From Isoptericola luteus (GTDB lineage Bacteria > Actinomycetota > Actinomycetes > Actinomycetales > Cellulomonadaceae), in contig NZ_JAIXCQ010000003.1 in the NCBI RefSeq assembly GCF_020297055.1, forward strand, positions 188,691 through 252,690: a stretch of DNA of 64,000 bases, given 5' to 3'. Made by a program: the position numbers and the translations under genes. The notes beneath the pieces were generated by a model. It was not told where the DNA came from, did no database searches, and saw only the letters and a program-made list of their open reading frames with translations. Positions within the stretch are counted from its first letter, which is position 1; each line of letters opens with the position of its first letter. Below are positions 50,781 to 60,027 of this stretch, piece after piece.

Positions 50781-51221
50781 ATGACCCTCGACGAGCTCCG
50801 CCGACTCCTGGACGCCGACGAGACGCAGTACGACGCAATCGCCGCACGGCTCACGCCGGACGACCTGCCGACGGTGCGCGAGCTGGCGCACGACGAGAAC
50901 CCCCTGCGGGCCAGCAAGGCCGTCTACCTGGCGAGCCTGCTGGGCGGCGCGGACGTCGTGGTGGAGGCCGCGACGGCCGACGACCCGATCCTGCGGGCCG
51001 CCTCGGCGTCGGCGCTGACGAACCTGCCGCCCCGTGAACGGGCGGGCATCGCGGAGAAGCTGGTGGGCCGCGGCGACGTCGCCGTCGACAAGCTCGTGAT
51101 CCGCTCCCTGGAGGGCGCCGTGCCCTCCGCGCTGGCCGACCGGCTGCGCAGGCTGTCCACCGCGAGCCCGTCCGAGCTCGTGCGGTCCCTGTCGGCCGAC
51201 ACGCTCCGCCGCCTCGGGTGA
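50781..51221 (+). CDS. HEAT-repeat-like helical protein
   Basis: A 146-aa all-helical protein. LTPDDLPTVRELAHDENPLRASKAVYLASLLGGADVVVEAATADDPILRAASASALTNLP reads as two to three HEAT/PBS-type repeats (about residues 25-90), and the rest (DKLVIRSLEGAVPSALADRLRRL) continues the pattern. Such proteins are adaptors or inhibitors. It starts 17 bp after the protease stop with AGGAAGGA before the ATG, and the stand-alone MW-HG domain follows 29 bp later, so it is most likely a partner of those two. No enzymatic motif is visible. Confidence 0.7.
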   Translation: MTLDELRRLLDADETQYDAIAARLTPDDLPTVRELAHDENPLRASKAVYLASLLGGADVVVEAATADDPILRAASASALTNLPPRERAGIAEKLVGRGDVAVDKLVIRSLEGAVPSALADRLRRLSTASPSELVRSLSADTLRRLG

Positions 51222-51250
51222 CCGGGCGCTCTGAAGAAAGGACGACGACC

Positions 51251-51697
51251 ATGCCTATCAACCACGCGATGTGGGCACACGGCCACTCGATGGCGGTCGA
51301 GAACCCGTCGGCTCTGGTGAGCGAGTGGCGCGCCGGCTTCTTCATCCGCACGATCGGCCGCGCCGGGAGCACGAACTGGTTCCACTTCGGCATCCCCACG
51401 CCGGTGATCGTGGACGACGACCGCCTCACGATCGACTCGGCCCTCGTGCGGCTGAAGTCCGCCGGGCGGGGGGCGAGGGTCACCCACGTGCACGTGTTCG
51501 ACGGCGAACGCCGGGTCGCGGCGCACGACGGGCTGTCCGTCGCCCCGACGGGCTGGGAGATGCTGCGGTGGCCGGTCCCGGGCCGACCCGAGGTGCTCTG
51601 GGGCGTGGGCGTCACGCTGGGTGTGGCGTTCAGCGGGGCGTCGGACGCCGAGAACACGCTGGAGCTCGCCTCCGCGGGGGTCGACTTCTTCGGGTGA
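51251..51697 (+). CDS. Stand-alone MW-HG (DUF6623-like) domain protein
   Basis: A 148-aa protein that aligns over its whole length with the N-terminal domain of the protease at 49810: HAMWAHGHSMAVENPSALVSEWRAGFF, STNWFHFGIPTPVIVDDDRL, HVHVFDGERRVAAHDGLSV and ASDAENTLELASAG. More than half the residues are identical by eye. No signal peptide or catalytic motif is seen. It follows GAAAGGACGACGACC and closes the three-gene operon. It may be an assembly partner, decoy substrate or binding module for the protease; the DUF6623 name is from memory of the MW-HG motif. Confidence 0.75.
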   Translation: MPINHAMWAHGHSMAVENPSALVSEWRAGFFIRTIGRAGSTNWFHFGIPTPVIVDDDRLTIDSALVRLKSAGRGARVTHVHVFDGERRVAAHDGLSVAPTGWEMLRWPVPGRPEVLWGVGVTLGVAFSGASDAENTLELASAGVDFFG

Positions 51698-51706
51698 TCC
51701 GGGTGG

Positions 51707-53569
51707 TCAGCCGGCGACCTCGGCGGCCTCGAGCCACGCCATCTCCAGCTCCTCCTTCTCCGCGGCGAGCTCGCGCAGCCGCGCGTCGAGGGTCGCGACG
51801 CCCTCGTAGTCCGTGGGGTCGGCCGCCATCTTCTCGTGCAGCCGCTTCTCCTCGTCGGCCACCTTGGCCAGCCGCCGCTCGACGCGCGCGATCTCCTTGC
51901 GCGCCGCCCGCACCTCCGCTGCGGAAGCCGCCGGCTCCTGAGCCGGGCCGGACGAGGAGGCGTCCTCCGTGGCGGTCACGGACGGGCCCCGCGACGCGAC
52001 GTCACCGCCCCGCGAGGAGGCGGCCTGGTCCGCACGACGCAACGACAGGTACTGCTCGACGCCGCCGGGCAGGTCACGCAGCGCGCCGTCTCCCAGCAAC
52101 GCCCACTGCCGGTCGCACACCCGTTCCAGCAGGTAACGGTCGTGGGAGACGACGATCAGCGTGCCCGGCCACCCGTCGAGCAGGTCCTCGACCGCCGCGA
52201 GCGTGTCGGTGTCGAGGTCGTTGGTGGGCTCGTCGAGGAGCAGCACGTTGGGCTCGGAGACGAGCAGCCGCAGGAGCTGGAGCCGACGCCGCTCCCCTCC
52301 CGACAGGTCGCGCACGATGGTGTGCGCGCGCTCGCGGGTGAACCCGAGGCGCTCGGTGAGCTGGCCGGCGGTGAGCTCCTTGCCGTCGATGACGACGGTG
52401 CGCTTCTCGCGGTCGACCACCTGGACGGCGGTGAGGTGCGCGACGTCGTCCAGCTCGCCGACGTCCTGGGTGAGCTCGGCGACGTGCACCGTCTTGCCCC
52501 GCCGCACGCGGCCGGAGTCCGGCTGGCGACGGCCGGCGAGGAGGGCCAGGAGCGTCGTCTTGCCGGAGCCGTTGACGCCGACGACGCCGTACCGGTCGCC
52601 GGGGCCGAGCCGCCAGGTGACGTCGTCGAGGAGCACGCGGCGTGCGCCGGCGTCGTCACGGGCCGGGACGGTGACGGTGACGTCCTCGAGATCGAGCACG
52701 TCCTTGCCGAGCCGGCGCGTGGCCATCTGCGTGAGCTCGAGCGTGTCGCGCGGCGGCGGCTCGTCGTCGATGAGCGCGGCGGCGGCGTCGAGCCGGAACT
52801 TCGGCTTGGAGGTGCGCGCCGGGGCGCCGCGCTTGAGCCACGCGAGCTCCTTGCGCAGCAGGTTGTTGCGCTTCTCTGCGGCGGTGGCGGCCTGCCGGGA
52901 CCGCTCGGCACGCGCCAGGATGTAGGCCGCGTACCCGCCGTCGTACCCGTCGACGGCGCCGGTGCCGTCGCCACGCACCTCCCAGGTGCGGGAGCAGACG
53001 GCGTCGAGGAACCAGCGGTCGTGCGTGACGACGACGAGCGCGCCGCTCGCACCGGGGCGTCCGTAGCGCGCCTGCAGGTGCTCGGCGAGCCAGGCGACGC
53101 CCTCGACGTCCAGGTGGTTGGTGGGCTCGTCGAGGAGCAGCACGTCGGGGTCCTCGACGAGCAGCGCGGCGAGCGCGACGCGGCGGCGCTGGCCGCCGGA
53201 GAGGGTGGTGGCGGGCTGGTCCAGGTCGAGGTCGGACAGCAGCCCGGCGTGCACGGTGCGGATCCGTGCGTCGGAGGCCCAGGCGTGGGTGGCGTCGTCG
53301 CCGTGGACGAGGTCGCGGATCGTCGCCGCGTCGTCGGCGTCGTCCCGCTGGACGAGCATGCCGAGCCGCGACCCGCCCACCCGCGTGACGCGGCCCGCGT
53401 CGGGCGCCTGGGTGCCGGCCAGCAGGCGCAGCAGGGTGGACTTGCCGGCCCCGTTGGGGCCGACGACGCCGATACGGTCGCCGTCGTCCAGGCCGAGGGA
53501 GACGTCGGACAGGAGGGTGCGGGTGCCGATCGTCAGTGCGATGCCGTCAGCCCCGAGAAGATGTGCCAC
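51707..53569 (-). CDS. ABC-F family ATPase (Uup/EttA-like translation factor)
   Basis: A 620-aa soluble protein with two nucleotide-binding domains and no membrane part. Walker A motifs are GPNGAGKST and GVNGSGKTT, signatures TLSGGQRRRVALA and LSGGERRRLQL, Walker B LLLDEPTNHLD and LLLDEPTNDLD. The linker between them (AEKRNNLLRKELAWLKRGAPARTSKPKFRLD) is the ABC-F arm. The C-terminal 90 residues form a coiled coil (RAARKEIARVERRLAKVADEEKRL), the Uup-type DNA- or ribosome-binding tail. It acts on stalled or branched nucleic-acid complexes or on the ribosome. It is convergent with the three-gene operon, with 9 bp between the stop codons. Confidence 0.93.
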   Translation of the reverse strand: MAHLLGADGIALTIGTRTLLSDVSLGLDDGDRIGVVGPNGAGKSTLLRLLAGTQAPDAGRVTRVGGSRLGMLVQRDDADDAATIRDLVHGDDATHAWASDARIRTVHAGLLSDLDLDQPATTLSGGQRRRVALAALLVEDPDVLLLDEPTNHLDVEGVAWLAEHLQARYGRPGASGALVVVTHDRWFLDAVCSRTWEVRGDGTGAVDGYDGGYAAYILARAERSRQAATAAEKRNNLLRKELAWLKRGAPARTSKPKFRLDAAAALIDDEPPPRDTLELTQMATRRLGKDVLDLEDVTVTVPARDDAGARRVLLDDVTWRLGPGDRYGVVGVNGSGKTTLLALLAGRRQPDSGRVRRGKTVHVAELTQDVGELDDVAHLTAVQVVDREKRTVVIDGKELTAGQLTERLGFTRERAHTIVRDLSGGERRRLQLLRLLVSEPNVLLLDEPTNDLDTDTLAAVEDLLDGWPGTLIVVSHDRYLLERVCDRQWALLGDGALRDLPGGVEQYLSLRRADQAASSRGGDVASRGPSVTATEDASSSGPAQEPAASAAEVRAARKEIARVERRLAKVADEEKRLHEKMAADPTDYEGVATLDARLRELAAEKEELEMAWLEAAEVAG

Positions 53570-53882
53570 TCCCCGAGGGTAGACAACGCGCGGAGGTGGC
53601 GGTCACCGCAGCGCTCGCAACGGCCGAGGGCTCGCAACGGCCGAGCGCACGAGCGGGACGGCTTCTCCAGGGCCGGCGGCAGCCCCGACGTTGTCGTCCC
53701 GACACCTGTCGCCCGAGCAGGACTGGCAACCTCTCAGCGGTCGACGGTCCGCCCGTCCGGGACCCTCCCGCTGACCGGGAAGAACCCGCTGAGCGGGAAC
53801 AGCCCGGACCGCCCCCGACGCACCGCAGGCCGGTCCCGCGCCGCTAGAGTTCCGTCGGAGCGACCGACGACCCGGAGGACCG
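53570..53882 (+). promoter_or_regulatory. 313-bp intergenic region: repeats and CE7 promoter
   Basis: No gene is seen. It holds a direct repeat GCTCGCAACGGCCGAG (53613-53628 and 53630-53645) and two half-palindromic copies of CCCGCTGASCGGGA 18 bp apart (53767-53780 and 53785-53798). TAGAGT (53845-53850) is a -10 for the esterase at 53883. The 18-bp-spaced repeats are placed like operators of a sugar-responsive repressor (inference). Confidence 0.45.
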
Positions 53883-54863
53883 ATGGCCCAGTTCGACCTG
53901 TCCCGCGCCGAGCTCGAGGCGTACCAGCCCTCGATCGACGAGCCCACCGACTTCGACACGTTCTGGTCGGAGACGCTCGCCGAGGCGCGCGGCTACGGCG
54001 GTGCGCCGGTGCTGGAGCGGGTGGACGCCGGCCTGACCGAGCTCGTGGTGGACGACGTGACCTTCCCCGGCTTCGGCGGCCACCCGATCAAGGGCTGGCT
54101 GGTGCGCCCCGCCCGCGCGCAGGGACCGCTGCCCGTCGCCGTCGAGTACGTGGGCTACGGCGGCGGCCGCGGGCTGCCGCACGAGCAGCTCGGCCTCGCC
54201 GCCGCCGGGTACGCGCACCTCGTCATGGACACGCGCGGCCAGGGCGCGGGCTGGGGCTCCGGCGGCCACACCCCCGACCCGGTGGGCAGCGGCCCCGCGA
54301 CGCCGGGGTTCATGACGCGCGGCATCGCGGACCCGCACGACCACTACTACCGCCGTGTCATCACCGACGGCGTGCGCGCCGTGGACGCCGTGCGGCAGGT
54401 CGACGGCATCGACCCCGGGCGGGTCGCCGTCATGGGCACCAGCCAGGGTGGCGGCATCGCCGTCGCCGTCTCGGGCCTCGTGCCCGACGTCGTGGCGTCC
54501 GTGCCGAACGTCCCGTTCCTGTGCCACTACCGCCGGGCCGTGGAGATCACGGACGCCTTCCCCTACGGGGAGATCACCCAGTACCTCTCGGTGCACCGCG
54601 GCCAGGAGGACGTCGTGTGGCGCACGCTGTCGTACCTGGACGGCGTCTCGTTCGCGCGGCGTGCCCGCGCGGCCGGGCTGTTCTCGGTCGCGCTCATGGA
54701 CGGCGTCTGCCCGCCGTCGACCGTCTACGCCGCGTACAACGCCTGGGGTTCCCTGGCGGGCGGCGCCGAGCGGACGATCGACGTGTACCCGTACAACCAG
54801 CACGAGGGCGGTCAGGCCTACCGGTTCGCGCCCACGCTCGCCTGGCTGGCCAAGCACCTGTAG
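53883..54863 (+). CDS. Acetylxylan esterase / cephalosporin deacetylase (CE7)
   Basis: A 326-aa alpha/beta hydrolase removing acetyl groups from xylo-oligosaccharides or other small acetylated sugars. The CE7 triad is visible: S187 in MGTSQGGG, D273 in LMDGVCPP and H307 in YNQHEGG. The family RGQG motif (MDTRGQGAGW, also oxyanion-related) is present. No signal peptide, as usual for CE7 enzymes that work inside the cell after uptake of acetylated oligosaccharides. Length matches the family. The ATG follows GGAGG. It is a single-gene unit with operator-like repeats upstream, probably induced by plant-polymer sugars. Confidence 0.93.
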   Translation: MAQFDLSRAELEAYQPSIDEPTDFDTFWSETLAEARGYGGAPVLERVDAGLTELVVDDVTFPGFGGHPIKGWLVRPARAQGPLPVAVEYVGYGGGRGLPHEQLGLAAAGYAHLVMDTRGQGAGWGSGGHTPDPVGSGPATPGFMTRGIADPHDHYYRRVITDGVRAVDAVRQVDGIDPGRVAVMGTSQGGGIAVAVSGLVPDVVASVPNVPFLCHYRRAVEITDAFPYGEITQYLSVHRGQEDVVWRTLSYLDGVSFARRARAAGLFSVALMDGVCPPSTVYAAYNAWGSLAGGAERTIDVYPYNQHEGGQAYRFAPTLAWLAKHL

Positions 54864-54903
54864 CCCAGGCTCTCGCAACGTGCGTGAGCAGGGCGCGGCG
54901 GGC

Positions 54904-55839
54904 TCAGGGCAGGAGGCGGGCTCCGTGAGCGGGCCCCGAGGTGCACCACACCGAGTCGGCGGCGCCCTCCGCCGTCCACGACGCCGCGACGGCCAGCGCG
55001 TGCTGTCGCGAGCGCGCCAGCGCGGCGACGGTCGGGCCGGAGCCCGAGACCAGCACGCCCAGCGCGCCCGCGTCGCGGGCCACGTCCTGGGTCCGCTCGA
55101 GGTCGGGCCGCAGGGACAGGGCCGCCGGCTCCAGGTCGTTGTGCAGCGCCGCGCCGAGCGCGTGCGCGTCGCCCGCGCGCAGGGCCTGCATGAGGCCCGT
55201 GTCCTCCGCGAGCTCGACGTCGTGGCCCGACCCGGCGGTGAGCTCGTCGAACCGGCGATAGACCGCAGGCGTGGACAGGCCCTCGTCGCGCACCGCGAAC
55301 GCCCAGTGGAACTCGCCGCGCGTCATCGCCGGAGTGAGCAGGTGCCCACGCCCCGTACCGACGGCGGTGTGCCCGAGCAGGGCGAACGCGACGTCGGCGC
55401 CGAGCTCTGCGGCGAGACCGCTCAGCTCCTCGCGCGACAGCCCGGTGTCCCACAGCGCGTCGCAGGCCACGAGCGTCGCGGCGGCGTCGGCCGACCCGCC
55501 GGCCATCCCGCCCGCGACCGGCACGCCCTTGACCAGGTGCAGTGCCACGTCCGGCTCGACGCCGACGAGCCGGGCGAGCGACTCGGCGGCGCGCCAGGCG
55601 AGGTTCGTCTCGTCGCACGGCACGAGCTCCGCGTGCGGGCCGTCCACCGTGACGGACACGCCCGAGCCCGCCGCGACCTGCCGAGCGGTGACCTCCTCGT
55701 ACAGGGCCACGGCCTGGAAGATCGTGACGAGCGGGTGGTACCCGTCCTCCTGCACCGGCCCGACCCGCAACGACAGGTTGACCTTGCCCGGGGCCCGCAC
55801 CCGCACGGACGGCAAGGGCGCGGCGGCGAGGTGCGTCAT
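54904..55839 (-). CDS. ispE: 4-diphosphocytidyl-2-C-methyl-D-erythritol kinase
   Basis: A 311-aa GHMP kinase of the non-mevalonate isoprenoid pathway. [31 protein letters not shown] is the substrate end, [23 protein letters not shown] the ATP-binding glycine-rich loop, and [13 protein letters not shown] the third GHMP motif. It overlaps rsmA by 4 bp, as is usual in actinobacteria (rpfB-rsmA-ispE). Confidence 0.96.
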   Translation of the reverse strand: MTHLAAAPLPSVRVRAPGKVNLSLRVGPVQEDGYHPLVTIFQAVALYEEVTARQVAAGSGVSVTVDGPHAELVPCDETNLAWRAAESLARLVGVEPDVALHLVKGVPVAGGMAGGSADAAATLVACDALWDTGLSREELSGLAAELGADVAFALLGHTAVGTGRGHLLTPAMTRGEFHWAFAVRDEGLSTPAVYRRFDELTAGSGHDVELAEDTGLMQALRAGDAHALGAALHNDLEPAALSLRPDLERTQDVARDAGALGVLVSGSGPTVAALARSRQHALAVAASWTAEGAADSVWCTSGPAHGARLLP

Positions 55840-56762
55840 GCGTCCACCGTCCCGTCCACGCTGCCCGCCGTGGCCCCACCCCCGGAGCCGGCAGCCGGCA
55901 CGTGACCGGGCGCGCGGTGGAGCTGCTCGGCGATGCGCGCGAAGTCCGCGACGCCCAGCCGCTCGCCCCGCAGCGACGGGTCGACGCCCGCCGCGCGCAG
56001 GGCCTCCTCCGCGACGACGCCTGACCCGAACAGGCCCGACAGCGCGGCACGCAGCGTCTTGCGGCGCTGCGCGAACGCGGTGTCGACCACGGTGAACACC
56101 TCGCGGCGCGTGGCCGTCGTCGGCGGCGGATCACGACGCTCCAGGGCGACGAGGGCCGAGTCCACGTTCGGCACGGGCCAGAAGACGTTGCGGCTGACGT
56201 TGAGCGACCGGCGCGTGTCGGCGTACCAGGCCGCCTTCACCGACGGGATGCCGTACGTGCGCGAGCCCGGCTCCGCGGCGAGCCGGTCCGCCACCTCGGC
56301 CTGCACCATGACGAGGACCGTGGCGAGCGAGTCGAACCGCTCCAGGAACGTCAGCAGCACGGGCACGGCCACGTTGTAGGGCAGGTTCGCCACGAGCGCC
56401 GTGGGCGGCTCGCCGGGCAGCTCCGTCACGTCGAGCGCGTCGGAGAGCACCACCTCGAAGTCCGCCTGCGGGGCGTGCCGCCGCACGGTCTCGGTGATCT
56501 CCCCGGCGAGCACCGGGTCGATCTCGACGGCGACGACGGAGCAGCCCGCCTCGAGCAGGCCGAGCGTGAGCGACCCGAGGCCCGGCCCGATCTCGACGAC
56601 GCGCTGCCCCGGCTCGACGCCGGCGGCGCGCACGATCTTGCGCACCGTGCCGCCGTCGTGCACGAAGTTCTGGCCGAGCGTCTTGGTGGGCCGGACGCCG
56701 AGACGCCCTGCCAGCTCGCGGATCTCCGCAGGGCCGAGCAGGGCGCCAGGGGTGGGATTCAT
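55836..56762 (-). CDS. rsmA: 16S rRNA (adenine 1518/1519-N6) dimethyltransferase
   Basis: A 308-aa rRNA methyltransferase (KsgA). [24 protein letters not shown] is the N-terminus, [19 protein letters not shown] the SAM motif I, and [15 protein letters not shown] the catalytic NLPY. The C-terminal helical domain ([19 protein letters not shown]) is normal. It lies directly downstream of an rpf-like gene, the conserved actinobacterial order. Confidence 0.96.
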   Translation of the reverse strand: MNPTPGALLGPAEIRELAGRLGVRPTKTLGQNFVHDGGTVRKIVRAAGVEPGQRVVEIGPGLGSLTLGLLEAGCSVVAVEIDPVLAGEITETVRRHAPQADFEVVLSDALDVTELPGEPPTALVANLPYNVAVPVLLTFLERFDSLATVLVMVQAEVADRLAAEPGSRTYGIPSVKAAWYADTRRSLNVSRNVFWPVPNVDSALVALERRDPPPTTATRREVFTVVDTAFAQRRKTLRAALSGLFGSGVVAEEALRAAGVDPSLRGERLGVADFARIAEQLHRAPGHVPAAGSGGGATAGSVDGTVDA

Positions 56763-56804
56763 ACCCAGGATGCTACTTCCCGTGGTGCCGGGGCGATCGA
56801 CGAC

Positions 56805-58139
56805 TCAGTACCAGCCGACGGACTGCGAGTGGCCCCACGCGGCGCACGGCGTGCCGTAGCGCCCGGAGATGTAGCCGAGGCCCCACTCGATCTGCGTGGC
56901 GGGGTTCGTCTGCCAGTCGGCGCCGGCTGTCGCCATCTTCGAGCCCGGCAGCGACTGCGGGATGCCGTAGGCGCCGGACGAGGGGTTCTGCGCCGAGGCG
57001 TCCCAGCCGGACTCCTTGGTCCACAGGGACTCGAGGCACGACCACTGCGAGCCGGACCAGCCGCGGGCGGCCGCCATCTGGCGACCGATGTCTCGCGTGG
57101 AGCCCGAAGAGGTCGGCGTGGACGGCCGCTTCTTGGTGCCCTTGACGCGCACCTCTGTGACGGGCTTCTTCGTGACCTCGTCGGAGACCTTCGACTTCTT
57201 GACGACCTTGCCGTCGACCGTGGTCACCTCGTGCACCACGGTCCGCACGCCGTCGGAGCCCTTGCGGGTCACCTTCGCGTCCAGGTCGGCGTAGCGGCCC
57301 GAGTCCTTCTTCGTCGTCGTCTTGTGCTCGACGTCGACCTTCCGGGTGACGTCCTTCGTCTCCACGCGCTGCACGACGACGGCGACCTCGGGAGCCTCGG
57401 TCTGCGCGGCGGCCTGGGTCGCGGCCCCGTCGGCCTTGTCGGCCTCGTCGGCCTCGTCGGCCTCGTCGGCCTTCTTCTGCGCGGCGGCGACGTCCTTCGC
57501 GACGTCCTTCGCGGCGGCGTCGGCCACGTGCACGCGGTCGTCCCGGTCGAGCTCGACGTCGGCCGCGTCCAGCGCGGTGGCGACGTCGGCGACGTCGGTA
57601 CCGTCGCCGACGACGTGCGCGGTGCCGTCGTGCACGACGGCGACGGGGCCGTCGACGTCCAGGTCCACCGGGAGGCTGGCACGGTCGCCCGAGCGGGACG
57701 CGACGATGCGCACGTCGCTGCCGCGGGCGGAGAGCACGTCGAGGGCCTCGTCGGCGTCGAGGGCGGTCACCCAGGTGTCGGTCCGCTCGCCGTCGACCTG
57801 CAGCGCGAGCTGCTTGCCGGAGCGCACGACGACGTCGGAGCCGTCCCGGAGCGCGCTGTCCGCTCCGGGGGTCACCTCGTCGCGGGTGTCCACGACGACG
57901 CCCTGCGCCTCGAGGAGACCGTCGACGGAGCCGGCGGTGGTGGTCACGGTGCGCAGCTCGCCGTCGACGTCGAGCGTCACGGACTTGAGGGAGCCTGCGT
58001 AGGCGGCCGCGCCGCCGCCTGCGACGACGGCTGCCGCGGTGATCCCCGCGACGAGGAGGCGGCGCGGGCGGCGGGCGGGGGTCTCGGGCCGGGCCTGGTC
58101 GGTCGGCGTGGGCTCGAAGAGGTCAGGGCTTGTGGTCAC
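56805..58139 (-). CDS. DUF348/G5 cell-wall protein with SLT-like C-terminus (Rpf-like paralogue 1)
   Basis: A 444-aa exported peptidoglycan-active protein. A basic stretch and a signal/anchor (RRPRRLLVAGITAAAVVAGGGAAAYA, about residues 23-48) are followed by three DUF348 repeats (SVTLDVDGELRTVTTTAGSVDGLL and similar). A Lys/Glu/Ala linker contains ADEADEADEADKAD. Next are a G5 domain (VTTVDGKVVKKSKVSDEVTKKPVTEVRVKGTK) and a C-terminal lysozyme-like domain (CLESLWTKESGWDASAQNPSSGAYGIPQSLPGSKM). The last differs from the classical Rpf domain. GTG 58139 is inferred from GAGACGGA upstream; GTG 58283 would add an unlikely N-terminus. It is one of three tandem paralogues. Confidence 0.88.
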   Translation of the reverse strand: MTTSPDLFEPTPTDQARPETPARRPRRLLVAGITAAAVVAGGGAAAYAGSLKSVTLDVDGELRTVTTTAGSVDGLLEAQGVVVDTRDEVTPGADSALRDGSDVVVRSGKQLALQVDGERTDTWVTALDADEALDVLSARGSDVRIVASRSGDRASLPVDLDVDGPVAVVHDGTAHVVGDGTDVADVATALDAADVELDRDDRVHVADAAAKDVAKDVAAAQKKADEADEADEADKADGAATQAAAQTEAPEVAVVVQRVETKDVTRKVDVEHKTTTKKDSGRYADLDAKVTRKGSDGVRTVVHEVTTVDGKVVKKSKVSDEVTKKPVTEVRVKGTKKRPSTPTSSGSTRDIGRQMAAARGWSGSQWSCLESLWTKESGWDASAQNPSSGAYGIPQSLPGSKMATAGADWQTNPATQIEWGLGYISGRYGTPCAAWGHSQSVGWY

Positions 58140-58379
58140 GAAGGTCCGTCTCGTCGTGGTCTCCGGGCACGACGATCGAGCGTGGGCTCCTGGCCACCGT
58201 GCGGCACCGGTCCGACGACTCGGGTGCTCGACCCCCGAGCCGCGACGTCTCGTGGACGACGCGGGGCTCCGGGGTCCCGTCACGGTCTCGACCGTCCGAT
58301 CCGGCGGTCAGACTCCGCGCGCATACACCTGATCGGCACCTGCCGCTCGCGGGACACTCCACCGTAACTGATTCGTTAT
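58140..58379 (-). promoter_or_regulatory. MtrA-like box, promoter and ~215-nt leader of paralogue 1
   Basis: On the minus strand ATAACGAATCAGTTACGGT (58379-58361) holds a direct repeat and the -10 TACGGT (58366-58361). Transcription would start near 58354, leaving about 215 nt before the GTG at 58139. The leader is rich in self-complementary stretches. I looked for the c-di-AMP (ydaO) riboswitch known before many rpf genes and did not see its conserved core. Confidence 0.5.
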
Positions 58380-58480
58380 TCAACTTCCTGCCTCAGGGCG
58401 CGATCGTGAGGAACGCCACCACACCTTCACGGACCGCTTCCACCCGGGCGCGCGACCTGCGAAGCCCTCTCAGGACGCAC

Positions 58481-58518
58481 GGACGCCCGGGCCCGACCAA
58501 GGTCGGACCCGGGCGTCC
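58481..58518 (-). terminator. rpfB terminator hairpin
   Basis: Arms 58481-58498 and 58501-58518 pair over 18 bp with a single mismatch and a 2-nt gap as loop. It begins 20 bp after the rpfB stop on the minus strand. There is no T tract, as is common for actinobacterial I-shaped terminators. Confidence 0.75.
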
Positions 58519-58537
58519 GGGTGCTGTGCGGGACCGC

Positions 58538-59851
58538 TCAGAGGAGGCCGAGCTTGGCCGCGCAGGCCGGCCACTGACCCCAGCCGGACTGCGCCTGCAG
58601 CTTCTGCGCGAGGCGCGTCTGCTCGGCGGCCGACGCCTCGGACGGGAGGCCGGAGCCGCCCATCGCCTGCCAGGTCGGCAGCGAGAACTGGTACAGGCCG
58701 TAGTAGCCGTTGCCCGTGTTCGTCGCGGGGTTGCCGCCGGACTCGCACTGCGCGAGCTGTGCCCACACGCCGGCCGGCGCGGAGCCGCCGGACGAGGAGT
58801 CGGAGGAACCGCTGGACGAGCTCGACGAGCTCGAGGAGGACGACGAGCTGGACGAGGTGTCCGCCGCGGGCTCCGGCTCGGGCTCGGGGCGCTCCTTGGT
58901 GCCCTTCACCACGACCTCGGTGACCGGCTTCGTGGTCACCTTGTCCGAGAGCTTCTTCTTGGTGACGACCTCGCCGTCGACCGTCGTGACGCGGTAGACG
59001 ACCGTACGCTTGCCGTCCTTGCCCTTCGTGGCCACGTAGCTGCCCTCGTCGGCGTACCGGTCGTCGTCGGTCTTCGTCTTCGACTTGTGCTCGACGTCGA
59101 CCTTCTTGGTGACCTTCTTGGTGTCGACGCGCTCCACGACGACCCGCACCGCGGGCTCGCCTGCGGCAGCGGGCTGCCGCTCGACGAGGACGCGGTCGTC
59201 GCCGTCGACGGTGATGTCGAGCCCGGCGAGGATCGCCTCGAGCCCGACGCTGCCGTCGTCGATCACCGTGGTGGTGCCGTCCGCCACGAGGGCGACCGGC
59301 TCGTCGGCGTCGAGCCGCAGCGGGAGCGAGGCGCGGTCGCCGGAGCGGGAGGCGACGAGCGCGACGTCGGATCCGCGGGCGGCGAGCCCGCTCAGCGCCT
59401 CGTCGGCGTCGAGGGCGGTCACCCAGACGTCGTCCCGCTCGCCGTCCACGTCCACGGTGAGCTCGCGCCCGTAGCGGACCACGATCTCGGAGCCGTCGCG
59501 CAGCGCGGAGTCGGCCCCCGGGGTCACGGCGTCGCGGCCGCTCACACGCACGCCCTCGGCCTCCAGGAGGCCGGCGACCGAGCCGGAGTAGGTGTCGACG
59601 GTGCTGATCGCGCCGTCGATGTCGAGCGTCACGGTCTTGTGCGCCTGACCGTAGGCGGCCGCGGCACCTCCGGCGAGGACGACCGCGCCTGCCGTGAGGC
59701 CGGCGATCAGGGGCCACCGGCGACGGGCCGGCGCCTCGGCCACGGCGGTGCCGGACTGGGTGGCGGGCTCGTCCGGCACAGGTGCGGTCGGCGGGGTCGG
59801 GTTCTCGTTCGAGGGGTTCACTCGGGTCCAGTCGTCGTGCGTCCCGGTCAC
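58538..59851 (-). CDS. rpfB: Resuscitation-promoting factor RpfB
   Basis: A 437-aa exported lytic transglycosylase that cuts glycan strands to wake dormant cells. A membrane anchor (WPLIAGLTAGAVVLAGGAAAAYG, about residues 46-68) is followed by three DUF348 domains and a G5 domain (VTTVDGEVVTKKKLSDKVTTKPVTEVVVKGTK). A linker with a run of fifteen serines leads to the canonical Rpf domain: VWAQLAQCESGGNPATNTGNGYYGLYQFSLPTW, with the catalytic glutamate of QCESGGN and its paired cysteine in WGQWPACA. GTG 59851 is used; a GTG ten codons later is possible. It is the middle gene of three tandem paralogues in the conserved tatD-rpfB-rsmA order. Confidence 0.95.
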   Translation of the reverse strand: MTGTHDDWTRVNPSNENPTPPTAPVPDEPATQSGTAVAEAPARRRWPLIAGLTAGAVVLAGGAAAAYGQAHKTVTLDIDGAISTVDTYSGSVAGLLEAEGVRVSGRDAVTPGADSALRDGSEIVVRYGRELTVDVDGERDDVWVTALDADEALSGLAARGSDVALVASRSGDRASLPLRLDADEPVALVADGTTTVIDDGSVGLEAILAGLDITVDGDDRVLVERQPAAAGEPAVRVVVERVDTKKVTKKVDVEHKSKTKTDDDRYADEGSYVATKGKDGKRTVVYRVTTVDGEVVTKKKLSDKVTTKPVTEVVVKGTKERPEPEPEPAADTSSSSSSSSSSSSSSSGSSDSSSGGSAPAGVWAQLAQCESGGNPATNTGNGYYGLYQFSLPTWQAMGGSGLPSEASAAEQTRLAQKLQAQSGWGQWPACAAKLGLL

Positions 59852-59908
59852 GACGAACGGAGGTCCCGGCTGGCTGTCAGGTCCCGCGTCGATCCGGCGG
59901 CTCCCAAG

Positions 59909-59927
59909 ACCGTAACCGCATCGTTAC
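59909..59927 (-). promoter_or_regulatory. MtrA-like box and -10 of rpfB
   Basis: GTAACGATGCGGTTACGGT on the minus strand (59927-59909): direct repeat GTAACG/GTTACG with 11-bp period, ending in the -10 TACGGT. The start would be near 59902, about 50 nt before the GTG. The arrangement is identical to the boxes of the two paralogues. Confidence 0.55.
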
Positions 59928-60027
59928 CTGCAACCAACCCCCGCTGTGGTAAGTATGCCCGGCTCTGTCACCGCATGTCCCGAAAGTCACAGCAGTGACC
60001 TTGCTCGCCCCGGTGGTGTGACGCCGG

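Noticed and set aside
58140-58360. c-di-AMP (ydaO) riboswitch before the Rpf-like paralogue
   Set aside because: Riboswitches of this class precede many actinobacterial rpf genes, but I could not find the conserved core elements in the leader on the minus strand.
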